Source: Gluconobacter morbifer G707 (GTDB lineage: Bacteria > Pseudomonadota > Alphaproteobacteria > Acetobacterales > Acetobacteraceae). From it: a stretch of DNA of 64,000 nucleotides. A program made the translations under genes and the position numbers. This document shows, piece after piece, positions 29,105 to 38,780 of this stretch (the stretch's first letter is position 1; each line of letters begins with the position of its first letter). The stretch spans positions 124,001 to 188,000 of the forward strand of contig NZ_AGQV01000001.1 of the NCBI RefSeq assembly GCF_000234355.1, read 5' to 3'. The notes beneath the pieces were generated by a model, which searched no databases, was not told the DNA's origin, and saw only the letters and a list, made by a program, of their open reading frames with translations.

Positions 29105-31804
29105 TCAGCGCGGTTCCGGGCCAAGGACGATCTGTGAGAGATCCTGCGGGCGGATCCATTTGCGGAAGGCGGCCTGCACCTGCTCCGCTTTCATGTCATA
29201 GATGGCCTGCGCGGCACGGGCGGGCGTATCCAGTGGCAGGCCAAGATTGATAAGGGACAGATAGCTCCCGGCCAGTGCCCCGAAGCTTGCACGGGACATG
29301 GGCTGGCTGCGCAGGAGAGACGCCTTCGCCAGATCCAGTGCGTCTTGCGGGACGGGGCGGGAGCGCATGTCTTCCACATCCTTGATGGCGAATGCGCGTG
29401 CCTTGCTGATCTTGTCCGGGTCTGCTCCGAAGGAAATGCCAAAGCCGCTCCGGGTTCGGGAGTAGCTGAAGCCGCTGCCGACGCCGTATACATAGCCGGT
29501 CCGGACGCGGAGATCCTGCATCAGGCGTGAAGAGAAACCATCACCAAGGATCTCATTGCCGACCGCCAGGGCGTGCCGGTCTTCATCCGCGACTTTCAGG
29601 CCGATGGTTTCCGCCAGTTTGACATCATCCTGCGATCGCCCAGGATCGGTCACGACGGCCTGTGAGGCGCGGCTGAGCGGAACGTCCGACAGGTCAACAT
29701 CCGGGGTGGGACCAGTGGCCTTCCAGTTTCCAAAAGCTTTTTCCACATCCGCCTTCGCTGCTTCGGGCGTGATATCGCCGACGATGACGATGGTGGTCAG
29801 ATCCGGGCGGTAAGTTGCGGCATAATAAGACTGTACGTCCGCAAGGGTCAGGCGGCTGATGGTTGCTGGCGTGGCTTCCCGCAGGGTCGGGTCGGTGGCT
29901 GGCACGAGGGCGCGGCGCGTGGCGCGGCCAAAGCGGTAAGCGGGAGACTGCAACTCGCCTGCCTGTGCCTGCGCGCTCTGAAGCTGCGTGATGCGGAATG
30001 CCTTTTCCGGAAAGGCCGGATGCAGTTCATGATCTGCAAGAAGGGCCAGCCCCTTTTCGAAGGCCGGGGTCAGGGCGCTCAGGGAAAAAGACGGCCCTGC
30101 GGATTCATCCGCCGCCAGATCGTCCAGTGCACTGGCCAGCGCCAGACGGTCATGTGTTTTGCTGCCGTAGAGGAACATCTGCTCAGTGATGCTGGCAACG
30201 CCTTCCTTGCCTGCGGGCTGTTCCAGATTGGGGTTCTGGCGAATGGAGCCGACCAGTTCGATGGTATGGCTGACATGCTCCGGCTGGACGAGCAGGTGCA
30301 GTCCGTTGGGCAGCGTATAGGCAGCTGGCAGCGGTGCGGCGGCGGGGATGGTCAGGCGGGCGAGGGCCTGCTGGGCCCAGTCCGGCAGCGCTACCTTGCC
30401 CGAAGGCGGGGTATTGAACGATTCCGCGCCGCCGAATCCCTTTTCGCCAACGGGCTTGCCGGATGCGCTCGGGGTTAGCGTGGCGCTGACGGCATGAGAG
30501 GGATCGAGCAGCGCTTTCGCCAGCGCGTCTATCTGCGCCTTCGTGACGTGGCGGAAGGCGGCGATCATGTCCTGCGGGCTGTCCAGATGCTGGATGGCCA
30601 CGGCCTGCGACCAGTTCTCCGCAAGGCCGGAGATGCTGTTGGCATCAAACTCCAGGGAGGCGATCTCCTTGCGGCGCGCGGCTTCGATCAGGTCTTCGGG
30701 AATACCTTTCGTGCGAAAATCTTCCAGAATGGTCGCCAGTTCATGGCGCAGCCCGTCAGGGTTGGCGCCCTTGGGGAAACCGGCATAGGCCACAGCCAGA
30801 CCGGCCTGTGCATCGGGGTCATACATGAAACCCGTATCAAGCGCCTTACCTGCGGGCACGAGGTCGAACAGGGCCGCGCGCTGGCTGCCGATAGCATCCG
30901 CCAGCAGGGTGGCGGCGGCGTAGTCGGGATCGCGCTGCCCCGGCATCCGCCAGGCCATCGTCACCAGCCCGATAGGCAGATCCGTGTCGAGGGCCAGACT
31001 CTGCGCTTTCGCGGGGCGGGGGGAGACCGTGGCGGAAGCGGGAACCTTTCCGGCCGGAATATCCCCGAAGGCAGCCTGAACCTTTGAGAGCGTGACCTGC
31101 GGGTCGACGTCACCTGTGATGACGAGGACCGCATTGTTGGGCGCGTACCACGTGTCATAGAATTTTTTCAGGAGCGGGGCGGTCGTCGCATCGAAGGACG
31201 GTCGCGTACCCAGCGCGTCATGCTCATAGGGCGTCCCGGCATAGAGTACGGAGCGGACCTGTGAGAGATAGCGGTAGATCGGGCTGGAAAGATCGCGGGA
31301 GACTTCCTGTTCGATGGCGCCCTTTTCGTGCGCCCATTCCTGTTCTGTGATGTTCAGTCCGCGCATGCGGCCGGCTTCGATATGCAGCAGGACATCCAGA
31401 TCCGCCGCTGGCGCCTTGAAGTAATACTGCGTGACGTCGGACGTCGTGTCAGCATTGTCGTTATTGCCGAGCTGGGCACTGATCGTGGAGAGCTGGTCAC
31501 GGGTCAAAGTATGCGAGCCATTGAACATCATGTGTTCAAGGGCATGTGCCGTTCCCGGAAAACCGGGCGGTGCGTTGACGGAGCCCGTCTCGTAATTCAG
31601 CATCGTCTGAACCACGGGCGCCAGCGTGTCACGCACGATGACGACCCGCAGCCCGTTCGGCAGTGTCGCGCGGGTCACGGTCGCGGCGGAGGCTGTGGTC
31701 GACTGCGGAACGGCCGGGGCCGCATGGGCTGTCATCAGGGTCGGGGAGACCAGCATCGAGGCCGCAAGAAGCGTGACACGGGACAGGCGGGAAAGGGCTG
31801 ACAT
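29105..31804 (-). CDS. Exported M16 family zinc metalloprotease (two M16 modules)
   Basis: The protein has a signal peptide ([28 protein letters not shown]) and about 900 residues made of two insulinase-like halves. The first half has the inverted zinc motif HALEH in [16 protein letters not shown] and a downstream Glu region; the second half has no HxxEH and is probably structural. M16 enzymes of this type degrade peptides in the periplasm. The ATG at 31804 is chosen for the signal peptide and the AAGGA upstream; an ATG at 31843 would add 13 residues. It is a single gene with no evident operon partners. Confidence 0.9.
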   Translation of the reverse strand: MSALSRLSRVTLLAASMLVSPTLMTAHAAPAVPQSTTASAATVTRATLPNGLRVVIVRDTLAPVVQTMLNYETGSVNAPPGFPGTAHALEHMMFNGSHTLTRDQLSTISAQLGNNDNADTTSDVTQYYFKAPAADLDVLLHIEAGRMRGLNITEQEWAHEKGAIEQEVSRDLSSPIYRYLSQVRSVLYAGTPYEHDALGTRPSFDATTAPLLKKFYDTWYAPNNAVLVITGDVDPQVTLSKVQAAFGDIPAGKVPASATVSPRPAKAQSLALDTDLPIGLVTMAWRMPGQRDPDYAAATLLADAIGSQRAALFDLVPAGKALDTGFMYDPDAQAGLAVAYAGFPKGANPDGLRHELATILEDFRTKGIPEDLIEAARRKEIASLEFDANSISGLAENWSQAVAIQHLDSPQDMIAAFRHVTKAQIDALAKALLDPSHAVSATLTPSASGKPVGEKGFGGAESFNTPPSGKVALPDWAQQALARLTIPAAAPLPAAYTLPNGLHLLVQPEHVSHTIELVGSIRQNPNLEQPAGKEGVASITEQMFLYGSKTHDRLALASALDDLAADESAGPSFSLSALTPAFEKGLALLADHELHPAFPEKAFRITQLQSAQAQAGELQSPAYRFGRATRRALVPATDPTLREATPATISRLTLADVQSYYAATYRPDLTTIVIVGDITPEAAKADVEKAFGNWKATGPTPDVDLSDVPLSRASQAVVTDPGRSQDDVKLAETIGLKVADEDRHALAVGNEILGDGFSSRLMQDLRVRTGYVYGVGSGFSYSRTRSGFGISFGADPDKISKARAFAIKDVEDMRSRPVPQDALDLAKASLLRSQPMSRASFGALAGSYLSLINLGLPLDTPARAAQAIYDMKAEQVQAAFRKWIRPQDLSQIVLGPEPR

Positions 31805-31947
31805 CAGTTCGAGAATTCCTTGGGAACGGAGGCTCTGTTCCATCAGTAAACCGGTTGCGCCCCACTCTGTCCACAGGCCGGACCTGTCCCCGGCATGAAG
31901 AAAAAATTATATGCATGTGCGGAAACGGAAGGCTAAACTCACGACAA

Positions 31948-32469
31948 ATGACTTTACCTGAACGTATTGACAGCTGGTTGCTGGACCAGATTTTCCAGCC
32001 ACTGGCCAACCGGCTGCCGCCTTCCCTGACGGCTGTTCATCTCGGGCTAAGCTGCCAGCTCGGATCGCTGATGCTGTTTGGTCTGTCCATGCTCCTGCCC
32101 ATGCTGGCTTTCGGTGCAAGCTTTGGAGACATGATCGACAGCGTGCTGATCTGGGGCATCAACTTCGCGTTCTTCCTGGGCATGAAAAGGAGCGCACCGC
32201 TCGTCCGGCCGGGACAGGCCAATCCGCTGCGCCCGATGCTGCGGGCCATGCGCCTGATCTCGCTGGCGTTCCTGGTCTATCAGGCGTGGCGCGGAATCGG
32301 CGTTCCCAGTGTCTTCTGGATGCCAATGCAGCTGACAACCCTCTCAGACCTTCTGTTCGTGGTTGGAATGTATCTAGTGGCATGCCAGCCCCGCCCTCCG
32401 TTCCAGCGGATGTCGGAGCGGTGCGGCCAGATCATCGAAGGCGCCTGGGAAGGCGGGCGGATCGGTTAA
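31948..32469 (+). CDS. Membrane protein of unknown function upstream of a glycosyltransferase
   Basis: The 173-residue product begins MTLPERIDSWLLDQIFQPLANRLP and has about four hydrophobic segments (GSLMLFGLSMLLPMLAFGAS, SVLIWGINFAFFLGM, MRLISLAFLVYQAW, LSDLLFVVGMYLVAC). I do not recognise the family. Its stop overlaps the next gene's ATG by one base (TAATG), so the two are probably co-translated and may work together at the membrane. The frame is open from 31855, but the ATG at 31948 fits better. Confidence 0.7.
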   Translation: MTLPERIDSWLLDQIFQPLANRLPPSLTAVHLGLSCQLGSLMLFGLSMLLPMLAFGASFGDMIDSVLIWGINFAFFLGMKRSAPLVRPGQANPLRPMLRAMRLISLAFLVYQAWRGIGVPSVFWMPMQLTTLSDLLFVVGMYLVACQPRPPFQRMSERCGQIIEGAWEGGRIG

Positions 32470-33521
32470 TGACAGACAGTCTGCGGATACTGCACTGTCT
32501 TTCCACCCATGAACTCGCCGGAACCGAACGGCACGTCGCGGAGCTTTCTGCGGCCCAGACCGACCGGCACGATGTCACGCTGCTTCTGGACAACAATACG
32601 ACCGATCCCTGTACGGGCAGCGATATCATTACGCTCCTGTCACCAAAGGTGAAAGTTGTCCGGGCCGGACGGAAAGGGTTTCTGTTCCGCCTGGCACAGC
32701 TGGCGCACTCGGGGGCGTTCGACGTCATCCACACCCATCTGGGGCGTGCTTCCGCGCGGGCGACATGGCTGCGCAAGGCGGGACTGGCCGGGAACGTCGC
32801 GCTGGTCGCCACACTGCACACATCCTATCGCAACCAGTGTTATGGCGGTCATGACGGGCTGATCTGCATTGCTGGCTGGCAGCAGAAGACTCTCCCGTCT
32901 GACAGGCGGGACCGGTCCGCACTGATTGCAAACTGGACGGTGCCGTCTGGCCTCTCCCCGGATGAACGTGCTGTCCAGCGCCGGAAGGTGCGGGAAGAAT
33001 GGGGGGTTGCCCCCGGAACGTTCCTGTTCGGAAGCGCCGGGCGGATGGTGCCGGAAAAGCGTTTCGATCTGCTGCTGGATGCGTGGCAAAAGGCCGGTTT
33101 CGGCTCTGATGTGGCTCTCGCGATGGTTGGTGATGGAACGGAGCGGGCCGGGCTCGAACGGTTGGCGGCCGGAGACAGCAGAATCTTTTTCCCGGGCTTC
33201 CGGACAGACATGCCTGCCGTTCTGAGCGCGCTGGATGGCTTTGTGTTGCCTTCCCGTCACGAACCATTCGGGCTTGTCCTGCTGGAAGCCATGGATGCAG
33301 GGCTGCCCGTCTGTGCGACGGATGCCGGGGGCGTGCCGGATATCCTGAAAAACAGTCCGTCCTCCATGGTCCGGCCGGACTGCCTCCCTTCGCTGACGGA
33401 AGGACTGCGTCATCTCCATGAACAGTCCCGATGCGTCTGGGATCTGACGGCGTTCTCGCTGTCAGCGATGCTGCCCAAGGTCGAGGCCTTTTACCGCCAG
33501 TGTCTCCGGAGCCGGTCCTAG
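32469..33521 (+). CDS. GT4 family glycosyltransferase
   Basis: The 350-residue protein is a compact GT-B enzyme: N-terminal ILHCLSTHELAGTERHVAEL, DVIHTHLGRASARATWL, then the donor half FLFGSAGRMVPEKRFDLLLDAWQKAG, FPGFRTDMPAVLSALDGFVLPSRHEPFGLVLLEAMDAGLPVCATDAGGVPDIL. The E-x7-E motif is in EPFGLVLLEAMD. The acceptor is unknown; likely LPS or capsule sugar transfer at the cytoplasmic membrane face. It is coupled to the preceding membrane-protein gene. IS5-family debris starts directly after the stop. Confidence 0.9.
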   Translation: MTDSLRILHCLSTHELAGTERHVAELSAAQTDRHDVTLLLDNNTTDPCTGSDIITLLSPKVKVVRAGRKGFLFRLAQLAHSGAFDVIHTHLGRASARATWLRKAGLAGNVALVATLHTSYRNQCYGGHDGLICIAGWQQKTLPSDRRDRSALIANWTVPSGLSPDERAVQRRKVREEWGVAPGTFLFGSAGRMVPEKRFDLLLDAWQKAGFGSDVALAMVGDGTERAGLERLAAGDSRIFFPGFRTDMPAVLSALDGFVLPSRHEPFGLVLLEAMDAGLPVCATDAGGVPDILKNSPSSMVRPDCLPSLTEGLRHLHEQSRCVWDLTAFSLSAMLPKVEAFYRQCLRSRS

Positions 33522-33527
33522 CGTCTG

Positions 33528-33785
33528 TTAGATCTTGATATAGTCTGCTGTGGCAGCAATGAGGATGACAGGACGCGGTCTTCGGTTCCTGAGATGTTCA
33601 TGGAATGTGTGCGAGACATATCCGTGATCGCAGACGACATAGATCGGCGAAAAGGACAAATCATCAGGTAGAGCATAAGCACATAGCAGTGCGTGCGCCT
33701 ATTGGCGGGCGAAAATGTAGAGGACAACACCCTGCCATGACCATCTATGGCTCGCAGGTCTTGGTGCCAAAGCCTTCATGTAAGT
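33528..33785 (-). pseudogene. Decayed IS5-family transposase remnant (left copy)
   Basis: Reading the minus strand in shifting frames recovers pieces of an IS5-type transposase: HEGFGTKT, then IDGH, then IYVVCDHGYVSHTFHEHLRNRRPRPV joined directly to ILIAATADYIKI and a stop. The segment that normally lies between the last two pieces (present in the right-hand copy) is deleted, and several frameshifts are present. No terminal repeats could be assigned. The region up to 33986 holds no other gene I can support. Confidence 0.75.
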
Positions 33786-33986
33786 GTCTACGGCCAGCGA
33801 ATGAGTCAGTTTCTTCACAATAGTCAAATGTAAAGTAGGTTAAAGTAAAAATCCTCTAGAGCGCAACGGACAGAAAGGGCTTACGTACCGGAGGTTACAA
33901 AAAAATCTTAAAAACGGAAACATTTTTCATTGTTTCGTTCTGAACTGGACAAAGCTCAGAACTGTTCGAAGTGATAGCAAAGGCGA

Positions 33987-35612
33987 ATGTCTGTCAATCA
34001 TAAGCTTCTTAATCAGGGGTATGCCATTAAATTATCCATAAGAGTATGGACTTTAGGTTACCTATCAATTATTTTTAACATAATTACTACAAGACAGGAA
34101 AATATATTTTATGAGTTACTTAAAAAAGTTAAATCTATTTATGGGTATTGTATTAAGAACAATGAAATTTTAGGAATTTCATCATATAGATATGTAATAT
34201 CTGATGGGGGTTCTTTATATAAGGAAAATGGGCAAATAATAATAGAATCTGCCTCATTCAGGGGGGCAGATAAATACGATATTATTCATTCAAATATCAC
34301 AACAAATTTAGATTTCGAAAAAGGAAAAATTATAGAAAATGATTGTATCTGGATAGGGCATATACCCAACCATTTTGGACATTTTGTTCTCAGTCTTGTA
34401 TCTAGACTTTGGTGTGTAGATTCATTTCCGAATAATATGACAATAGCTTATTGTGGAGAGTCTATAGAATACATCTCCAAATTAAGTTATGTTGTTGATT
34501 TGTTTGAATTAATTGGGGTAAGTATTGATAGGTTATTAAGGGTGAATGATGGTGATATATTGTCTTCAGTATATATTCCGAATCAGGCAATTATAGAGAA
34601 TTATAGTTCAAATAAAGCTATTAATAATTTCTTTGAAAAGTTTTCAAAATATAACTCCGAATTTATTTCGGAGGAATTTGTATACGTATCGAAAAGTAAT
34701 CAAAGTAGTGGTGTATTTGGAATAGAAAATGAAAAAGATCTTGAGAATGCTCTAGTTAAAAAGGGGTTAAAAGTAATATGTTTTGAAAATTTAAGTATAG
34801 TTGAGCAATTGGAAACATGGGGTAAATATAAAAACTTTATAGGATTTTCTAGTTCGGCATTTCATTTGGGGAGTTTGTTAAACGATAAGAATTTTATCAT
34901 CATCAATCGAGATAAAAGTTTGTCTAGTAATCATTACATTCTTGATATATTCAGTAATAACAGGTGTTTTCATCTGTTTTCTGATTTGATTGAGAGCAAA
35001 GAAAATAAAGATTTTAATCTATATTGTAGAATAACTGATGTAGAAGAATTAGCAGAAAATTTCATTGATGCCATAAAATCATCAATAGATGGATCATTGC
35101 TGCCAACTAGGATTGATAGGAAATATAAATCTGCAAGCCCTTTTTTGATTTGTAATGATAGTATTGGTGAAAAAATCTCACATTCTGCTGTTGCTACTCA
35201 AAGTTCTACTTATGACGTAGACGAAGGAAAGCCGCGAGAAGCACAGGGAATTTTAAGTGGACATTTAACAGGAAGTTATCAATGCCATACAAATTTTGAA
35301 GACAATCCGTGGATTGAGATAAACTTAAGTAATTTATCTATGGTAAATGAAATTAGAATTTTTAATAGGAATGATAGCTACGATCTATTTTTTAGATTTG
35401 GTAGGTTTCTGATATTATCATCTGATGATGGTTATAATTATAGAGAGATATATTCAGGGAACAATAATTATGAATATAGTGGATCTGCAATCAATAATCC
35501 TATCAGAGTATGTTTTTCTGAAGATATAATATCAAAACATATTAAATTGGTTTCTGTTGGATATGGTTGTATTCACTTGGATCAAATTGAAATTTATGGA
35601 TTCCACTTATAA
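33987..35612 (+). CDS. AT-rich foreign gene: GT61/DUF563-like transferase with C-terminal discoidin-like domain
   Basis: The 541-residue product resembles GT61 (DUF563) glycosyltransferases in residues about 90-340: WIGHIPNHFGHFVLSLVSRLW at the usual N-Y-x-H-W position, FVYVSKSNQSSG, and FIGFSSSAFHLGSLLN in place of the family's H-G-A-G-L segment. Residues about 400-541 look like an F5/8C (discoidin) carbohydrate-binding fold: SHSAVATQSSTY, NPWIEINLSNLSMVNEIRIFNR and HIKLVSVGYGCIHLDQIEIYG. The gene is strikingly AT-rich and full of AAT/ATA/TTA codons, unlike every neighbour, which signals recent transfer. IS5 remnants flank it on both sides. Family assignment is moderate. Confidence 0.72.
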   Translation: MSVNHKLLNQGYAIKLSIRVWTLGYLSIIFNIITTRQENIFYELLKKVKSIYGYCIKNNEILGISSYRYVISDGGSLYKENGQIIIESASFRGADKYDIIHSNITTNLDFEKGKIIENDCIWIGHIPNHFGHFVLSLVSRLWCVDSFPNNMTIAYCGESIEYISKLSYVVDLFELIGVSIDRLLRVNDGDILSSVYIPNQAIIENYSSNKAINNFFEKFSKYNSEFISEEFVYVSKSNQSSGVFGIENEKDLENALVKKGLKVICFENLSIVEQLETWGKYKNFIGFSSSAFHLGSLLNDKNFIIINRDKSLSSNHYILDIFSNNRCFHLFSDLIESKENKDFNLYCRITDVEELAENFIDAIKSSIDGSLLPTRIDRKYKSASPFLICNDSIGEKISHSAVATQSSTYDVDEGKPREAQGILSGHLTGSYQCHTNFEDNPWIEINLSNLSMVNEIRIFNRNDSYDLFFRFGRFLILSSDDGYNYREIYSGNNNYEYSGSAINNPIRVCFSEDIISKHIKLVSVGYGCIHLDQIEIYGFHL

Positions 35613-35629
35613 ATATAAGAGGCGATCTT

Positions 35630-36112
35630 TTGTAAATTTATTAAGCATTTTTTCTATATAGTCTGCTGTAGCTGCGGTGAGGATAATCGAGAGAAAGGGT
35701 GTGGTTGTCTTTTCGTATCGTTTTGCGACAGGTTGCCATTCCCTGCGCCTTACCTGCAGGTTTTCGACAAGATGCCGTGGCTGTAAGCCCATTTGGGACA
35801 GGCGATCTCAGAATCATTTTGTCTCGGTGGGGAGATGACGGGATGAGGTCTAGCTTCCAGAAGTACTCATAGAATTTATGCGAGCATACCTATAATCACA
35901 GACGACATGGGTCGATGAACCCAGCCGATCGTCGCGCAAAATATAAGCGGAAGGCAGTTCATGTGCCTGTCTGGGTGCCAACGTGAAGGACGGCGCCCTG
36001 TCATGCCCATCTACGGCTAACACAGCCTCTGCTGTTAAGGGTAGGCCTCTGGTTCTTTCAAAGAGCTTCTGTCCACACCAGGCTTCGATCATTGAATGAA
36101 CAACCGGGTTGT
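35630..36112 (-). pseudogene. Decayed IS5-family transposase remnant (right copy)
   Basis: Minus-strand frames give consecutive pieces of an IS5-type transposase: IEAWCGQKLFERTRG, then LPLTAEAVLAVDGHDRAPS, SFTLAPRQAHELPSAYIL and SSTHVVCDYRYA. After a frameshift come YEYFWK, MILRSP and PRHLVENLQVRRREWQPVAKRYEKTTTPFLSIILTAATADY. The native stop is lost. It is in the same orientation as the left copy and keeps the internal region missing there. At least two frameshifts make it non-functional. Confidence 0.82.
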
Positions 36113-36186
36113 AATCTACCGAGGAACAAACTCAGATGGCAGGGCACACCATTTCATTTTCGCGTCGCTTTGATGGTGCCAGAAAA

Positions 36187-36225
36187 TCGAGGGTATCGTC
36201 CGTCGAGGGTATCGTCCGTCGAGGG
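36187..36225. repeat. Short tandem repeat, 16-bp unit, about 2.4 copies
   Basis: TCGAGGGTATCGTCCG occurs at 36187-36202 and again at 36203-36218, followed by TCGAGGG. It lies in the gene-free stretch between the IS5 remnant and the GYF-domain gene, where nothing else was found. Confidence 0.9.
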
Positions 36226-36314
36226 TTCTGCAGCGGGGTTTTGCCCTTCAGACTGCACCATGCTCATTACAAACACCCATGCAGTCCAGTCTGTCATTCA
36301 AGACTGAACAGACC

Positions 36315-36911
36315 CTAGAGTTCGTAATACCGGCGGGACATATAGCTGGAAAAACCTTCCCCGTTCTGCATTGCGGTCCAGCTGTCGGAAAAGGACGGGA
36401 CGAACTGGAACAGGAACACCAGAACGGACAGGAAGAAGATCAGCAGACCATTTCCCACCATCTGGAGCCGCCGCCAGAAATAGAAGGGCGGAATTAGGAT
36501 CCACAGAACCGAACCGGGCCGGAAACCGGCGACGATCAGGGCGCGCCTGTCCATCAGCATGGCGCTGAAGATGATGACGAAGTTCAGCAGGATCGCAATC
36601 ATGCTGCTCTGATGACTCGGGATGCCACCAAACCATGCCAGGACATCCACCACCATATTGCCCACGAAAGGCCCAAGGATACTGAGCCAGGCCCAGCGAC
36701 TCGTTACGCTGCTGGCGGGCAGGGCGGGAGGGACGCCTTCCGGTTGCGGCGGCCAGAAAGCGCAGCTTCCCGCAGGTTGCCATTCGGCCCCGAAAGCCTC
36801 CGTCCAGCAGAGGGTGGAATGTACGATGGCCCCGTCCGTCACCAGGGTGCGCATGTCTTCTTCCGAGACCGGTCCCTTACGGGCGCCATGCTGTTCGTAA
36901 AACCAGCTCAC
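36315..36911 (-). CDS. GYF_2-domain membrane protein
   Basis: The 198-residue protein has a GTG start behind AAGGA. The N-terminal 55 residues match the GYF_2 type: SWFYEQHGARKGPVSEEDMRTLVTDGAIVHSTLCWTEAFGAEWQPAG. At least three membrane segments follow (AWLSILGPFVGNMVVDVLAWF, IAILLNFVIIFSAMLM, LIFFLSVLVFLFQFVPSF). GYF_2 domains are thought to bind proline-rich or peptide partners; function here is unknown. The GTG is about 45 bases from the left edge of the divergent 36957-37041 region, so a shared promoter is likely. Confidence 0.8.
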   Translation of the reverse strand: MSWFYEQHGARKGPVSEEDMRTLVTDGAIVHSTLCWTEAFGAEWQPAGSCAFWPPQPEGVPPALPASSVTSRWAWLSILGPFVGNMVVDVLAWFGGIPSHQSSMIAILLNFVIIFSAMLMDRRALIVAGFRPGSVLWILIPPFYFWRRLQMVGNGLLIFFLSVLVFLFQFVPSFSDSWTAMQNGEGFSSYMSRRYYEL

Positions 36912-37040
36912 AGTCTGTCCTTATCGGGAGGGGCGTCATCGTGCTGACATCATGTCGTGCAACTTCTGGCGGAAGCGGGAGTATCAGGCAATGGGGCAAG
37001 ACTTCGCAAGAGGCTTTGCCCGAACTTCTTGGAGGATGTG

Positions 37041-37460
37041 ATGGCGAAACTTCTGGGTGTCCTTCTCTTTGCATGGGCCGTCGTGGCTTCCGCAGCTCTG
37101 GCCGCACCATCCACTCCTTCAGCTGCGCTGACCATTCCCCTTTCCCCCGCGCAGACCGTCAGTAACCAGACAGTGACCTATCGCTGCGACGACGGCCAGC
37201 CGAAAGCCGCTGCGGGAGAGGCTCTGCGGCGTGAACTGCCGAAAGAAAAGCTGAACGCACGATACATCAACGCTGGAGATGTCAGTCTTGCCACTCTGCC
37301 GGTGAAGGGGACGACGCAGGTCTTTGCCAATGTCATTGCCGCCGATGGCGCCAAGTATGTGGCTGGTCCCTATGTCTGGTGGAACAAGGGCATGGAAGCC
37401 ACGTTTTTCGACGCCATGAGCGGTGACGTGCGTATCATCTGTCATCAGGTGTCGAAATAA
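37041..37460 (+). CDS. MliC-like exported protein (C-type lysozyme inhibitor family)
   Basis: The 139-residue protein begins behind GGAGG at the ATG 37041 with a signal peptide (MAKLLGVLLFAWAVVASAALA). The domain VTYRCDDGQPKAA, LNARYINAGDVSLATLPVKG, ADGAKYVAGPYVWWNKGMEATFFD follows the MliC pattern (Tyr-x-Cys-x-x-G, then a second Cys near the C-terminus in RIICHQ). MliC proteins inhibit C-type lysozyme at the cell surface. No lipobox is visible, so this copy would be periplasmic (PliC-like). Confidence 0.72.
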   Translation: MAKLLGVLLFAWAVVASAALAAPSTPSAALTIPLSPAQTVSNQTVTYRCDDGQPKAAAGEALRRELPKEKLNARYINAGDVSLATLPVKGTTQVFANVIAADGAKYVAGPYVWWNKGMEATFFDAMSGDVRIICHQVSK

Positions 37461-37534
37461 TTACTGCGCCGTTTCATTTGGAGTAGCGGTATGCATGATG
37501 GACTTCTCACTGCCACCTGAAGGGGCCTTTCATC

Positions 37535-38572
37535 ATGTCGTCTCTGCCAGCCGATTTTCTCGAAGCCCTGCCCAAGGCCGAACTGCATGTCCATCTTGAA
37601 GGCACGCTGGAGCCTTCCCTCAAGATCGAACTGGCCCGACGGAACGGTCATCCTCTCCAGTCCATGACGTCGGAAGACATCAGCGCCGGGTATCTTTTCC
37701 ACGACCTGCCTTCTTTTCTGGCGCTTTACTATGAAGGGGTGGAACTGCTTCAGACGGAACAGGACTTCTATGATCTCTGTTTCGCCTATCTGAAAAAAGC
37801 GGCTTCCCAGAATGTCCTGTACACGGAGATGTTCTTTGATCCGCAGCTCCATACGCGCCGGGGCATTGCTTTCAAGACAGTCATCAGTGGGATCACCAGG
37901 GCGCGAAAAGAGGCGGAGCAGGCCTTCGGCATCCATTCACAGCTTATCATGTGCTTCATCCGTGAAATGAGCACGGAATCGGCTGATGAAACCTTCACGC
38001 AGGCTGTGCCATATCTCTCTGACATCATTGGCGTTGGGCTGGATTCCGACGAGAAGGGCAATCCGCCCGCCAAGTTTGCCCATGTTTTCCAACGGGCACG
38101 GGACGCCGGGCTGCATCTGACGATGCACTGCGATCTCGATCAGGAAAACACCCATGAACATATCCGGCAGGCACTGGAAGATCTGGGCAGTGAACGGCTG
38201 GATCATGGACTGAACATTCTGGAGGCGCCGGACTTGGTCCGGCAGGCCCGGGCGCGGAATATCCCCTTCACGGTCTGTCCGTTCCCGAACGATGTGATCC
38301 GTCCGGGCAGTAATGCGAAGGATATTCGCGCCCTTCTGGATGCGGGTCTGACCGTGACCATCAATTCGGACGATCCGGGCTACATGAAAGGGGTTTACAT
38401 GACACAGGCGCTGGAAATGGCCCGTATTGGGGCGGATCTGACGGCGGATGAACTCGTGACCATTAGCCGCAATGCCTTCAGTGCCGCCTGGATCGGGGAC
38501 AGGGAACGGGCAGGATATCTCGCAGCCCTGGACCGCTTTGCCCATCAGTATGGTCTTGCGGTTCCGGCCTGA
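37535..38572 (+). CDS. Adenosine/adenine deaminase family protein
   Basis: The 345-residue amidohydrolase has the metal-binding HVHLEG in LPKAELHVHLEGTLEP, the histidine in LTMHCDLDQENTH, the LDHG catalytic histidine in ERLDHGLNI and the metal aspartate in VTINSDDPGYMKG. The PFPNDVIRPGSN and SDDP signatures fit the adenosine deaminase superfamily; the NSDDPGYM form with EHIRQALEDL resembles the adenine deaminase (Aah1/Ade2-like) branch, so adenine may be the true substrate in purine salvage. AAGGGG precedes the ATG. Confidence 0.9.
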   Translation: MSSLPADFLEALPKAELHVHLEGTLEPSLKIELARRNGHPLQSMTSEDISAGYLFHDLPSFLALYYEGVELLQTEQDFYDLCFAYLKKAASQNVLYTEMFFDPQLHTRRGIAFKTVISGITRARKEAEQAFGIHSQLIMCFIREMSTESADETFTQAVPYLSDIIGVGLDSDEKGNPPAKFAHVFQRARDAGLHLTMHCDLDQENTHEHIRQALEDLGSERLDHGLNILEAPDLVRQARARNIPFTVCPFPNDVIRPGSNAKDIRALLDAGLTVTINSDDPGYMKGVYMTQALEMARIGADLTADELVTISRNAFSAAWIGDRERAGYLAALDRFAHQYGLAVPA

Positions 38573-38713
38573 TGAGGGAACAAAAAAACGCGGCCAGAGG
38601 CCGGGGGTATAACGGAGATCTCAAACTGACAGCGGACAGAAAAAGCCTGTCTGATCGGAGTCTGCAAGTCAGGCTTTTCGTCGGTTATCCGGATGCCTTT
38701 TTCACGAAGCACC

Positions 38714-38750
38714 AAAAAAAACCGCCGCCTTCCCGACAGGAAAGCGGCAG
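38714..38750 (-). terminator. Intrinsic terminator of the aldehyde-dehydrogenase-type operon
   Basis: On the minus strand CTGCCGCTTTCC pairs with GGAAGGCGGCGG (12 bp, two wobbles) around TGTCG, followed by eight or nine T residues. It lies 31 bp beyond the stop of the molybdopterin subunit. Confidence 0.93.
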
Positions 38751-38780
38751 TTCTCAGAAAGCCGGAGCGAGCGGTACGGA

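Noticed and set aside
36187-36225. CRISPR-like repeat
   Set aside because: Only two and a half contiguous copies with no spacers; it is a short tandem duplication.
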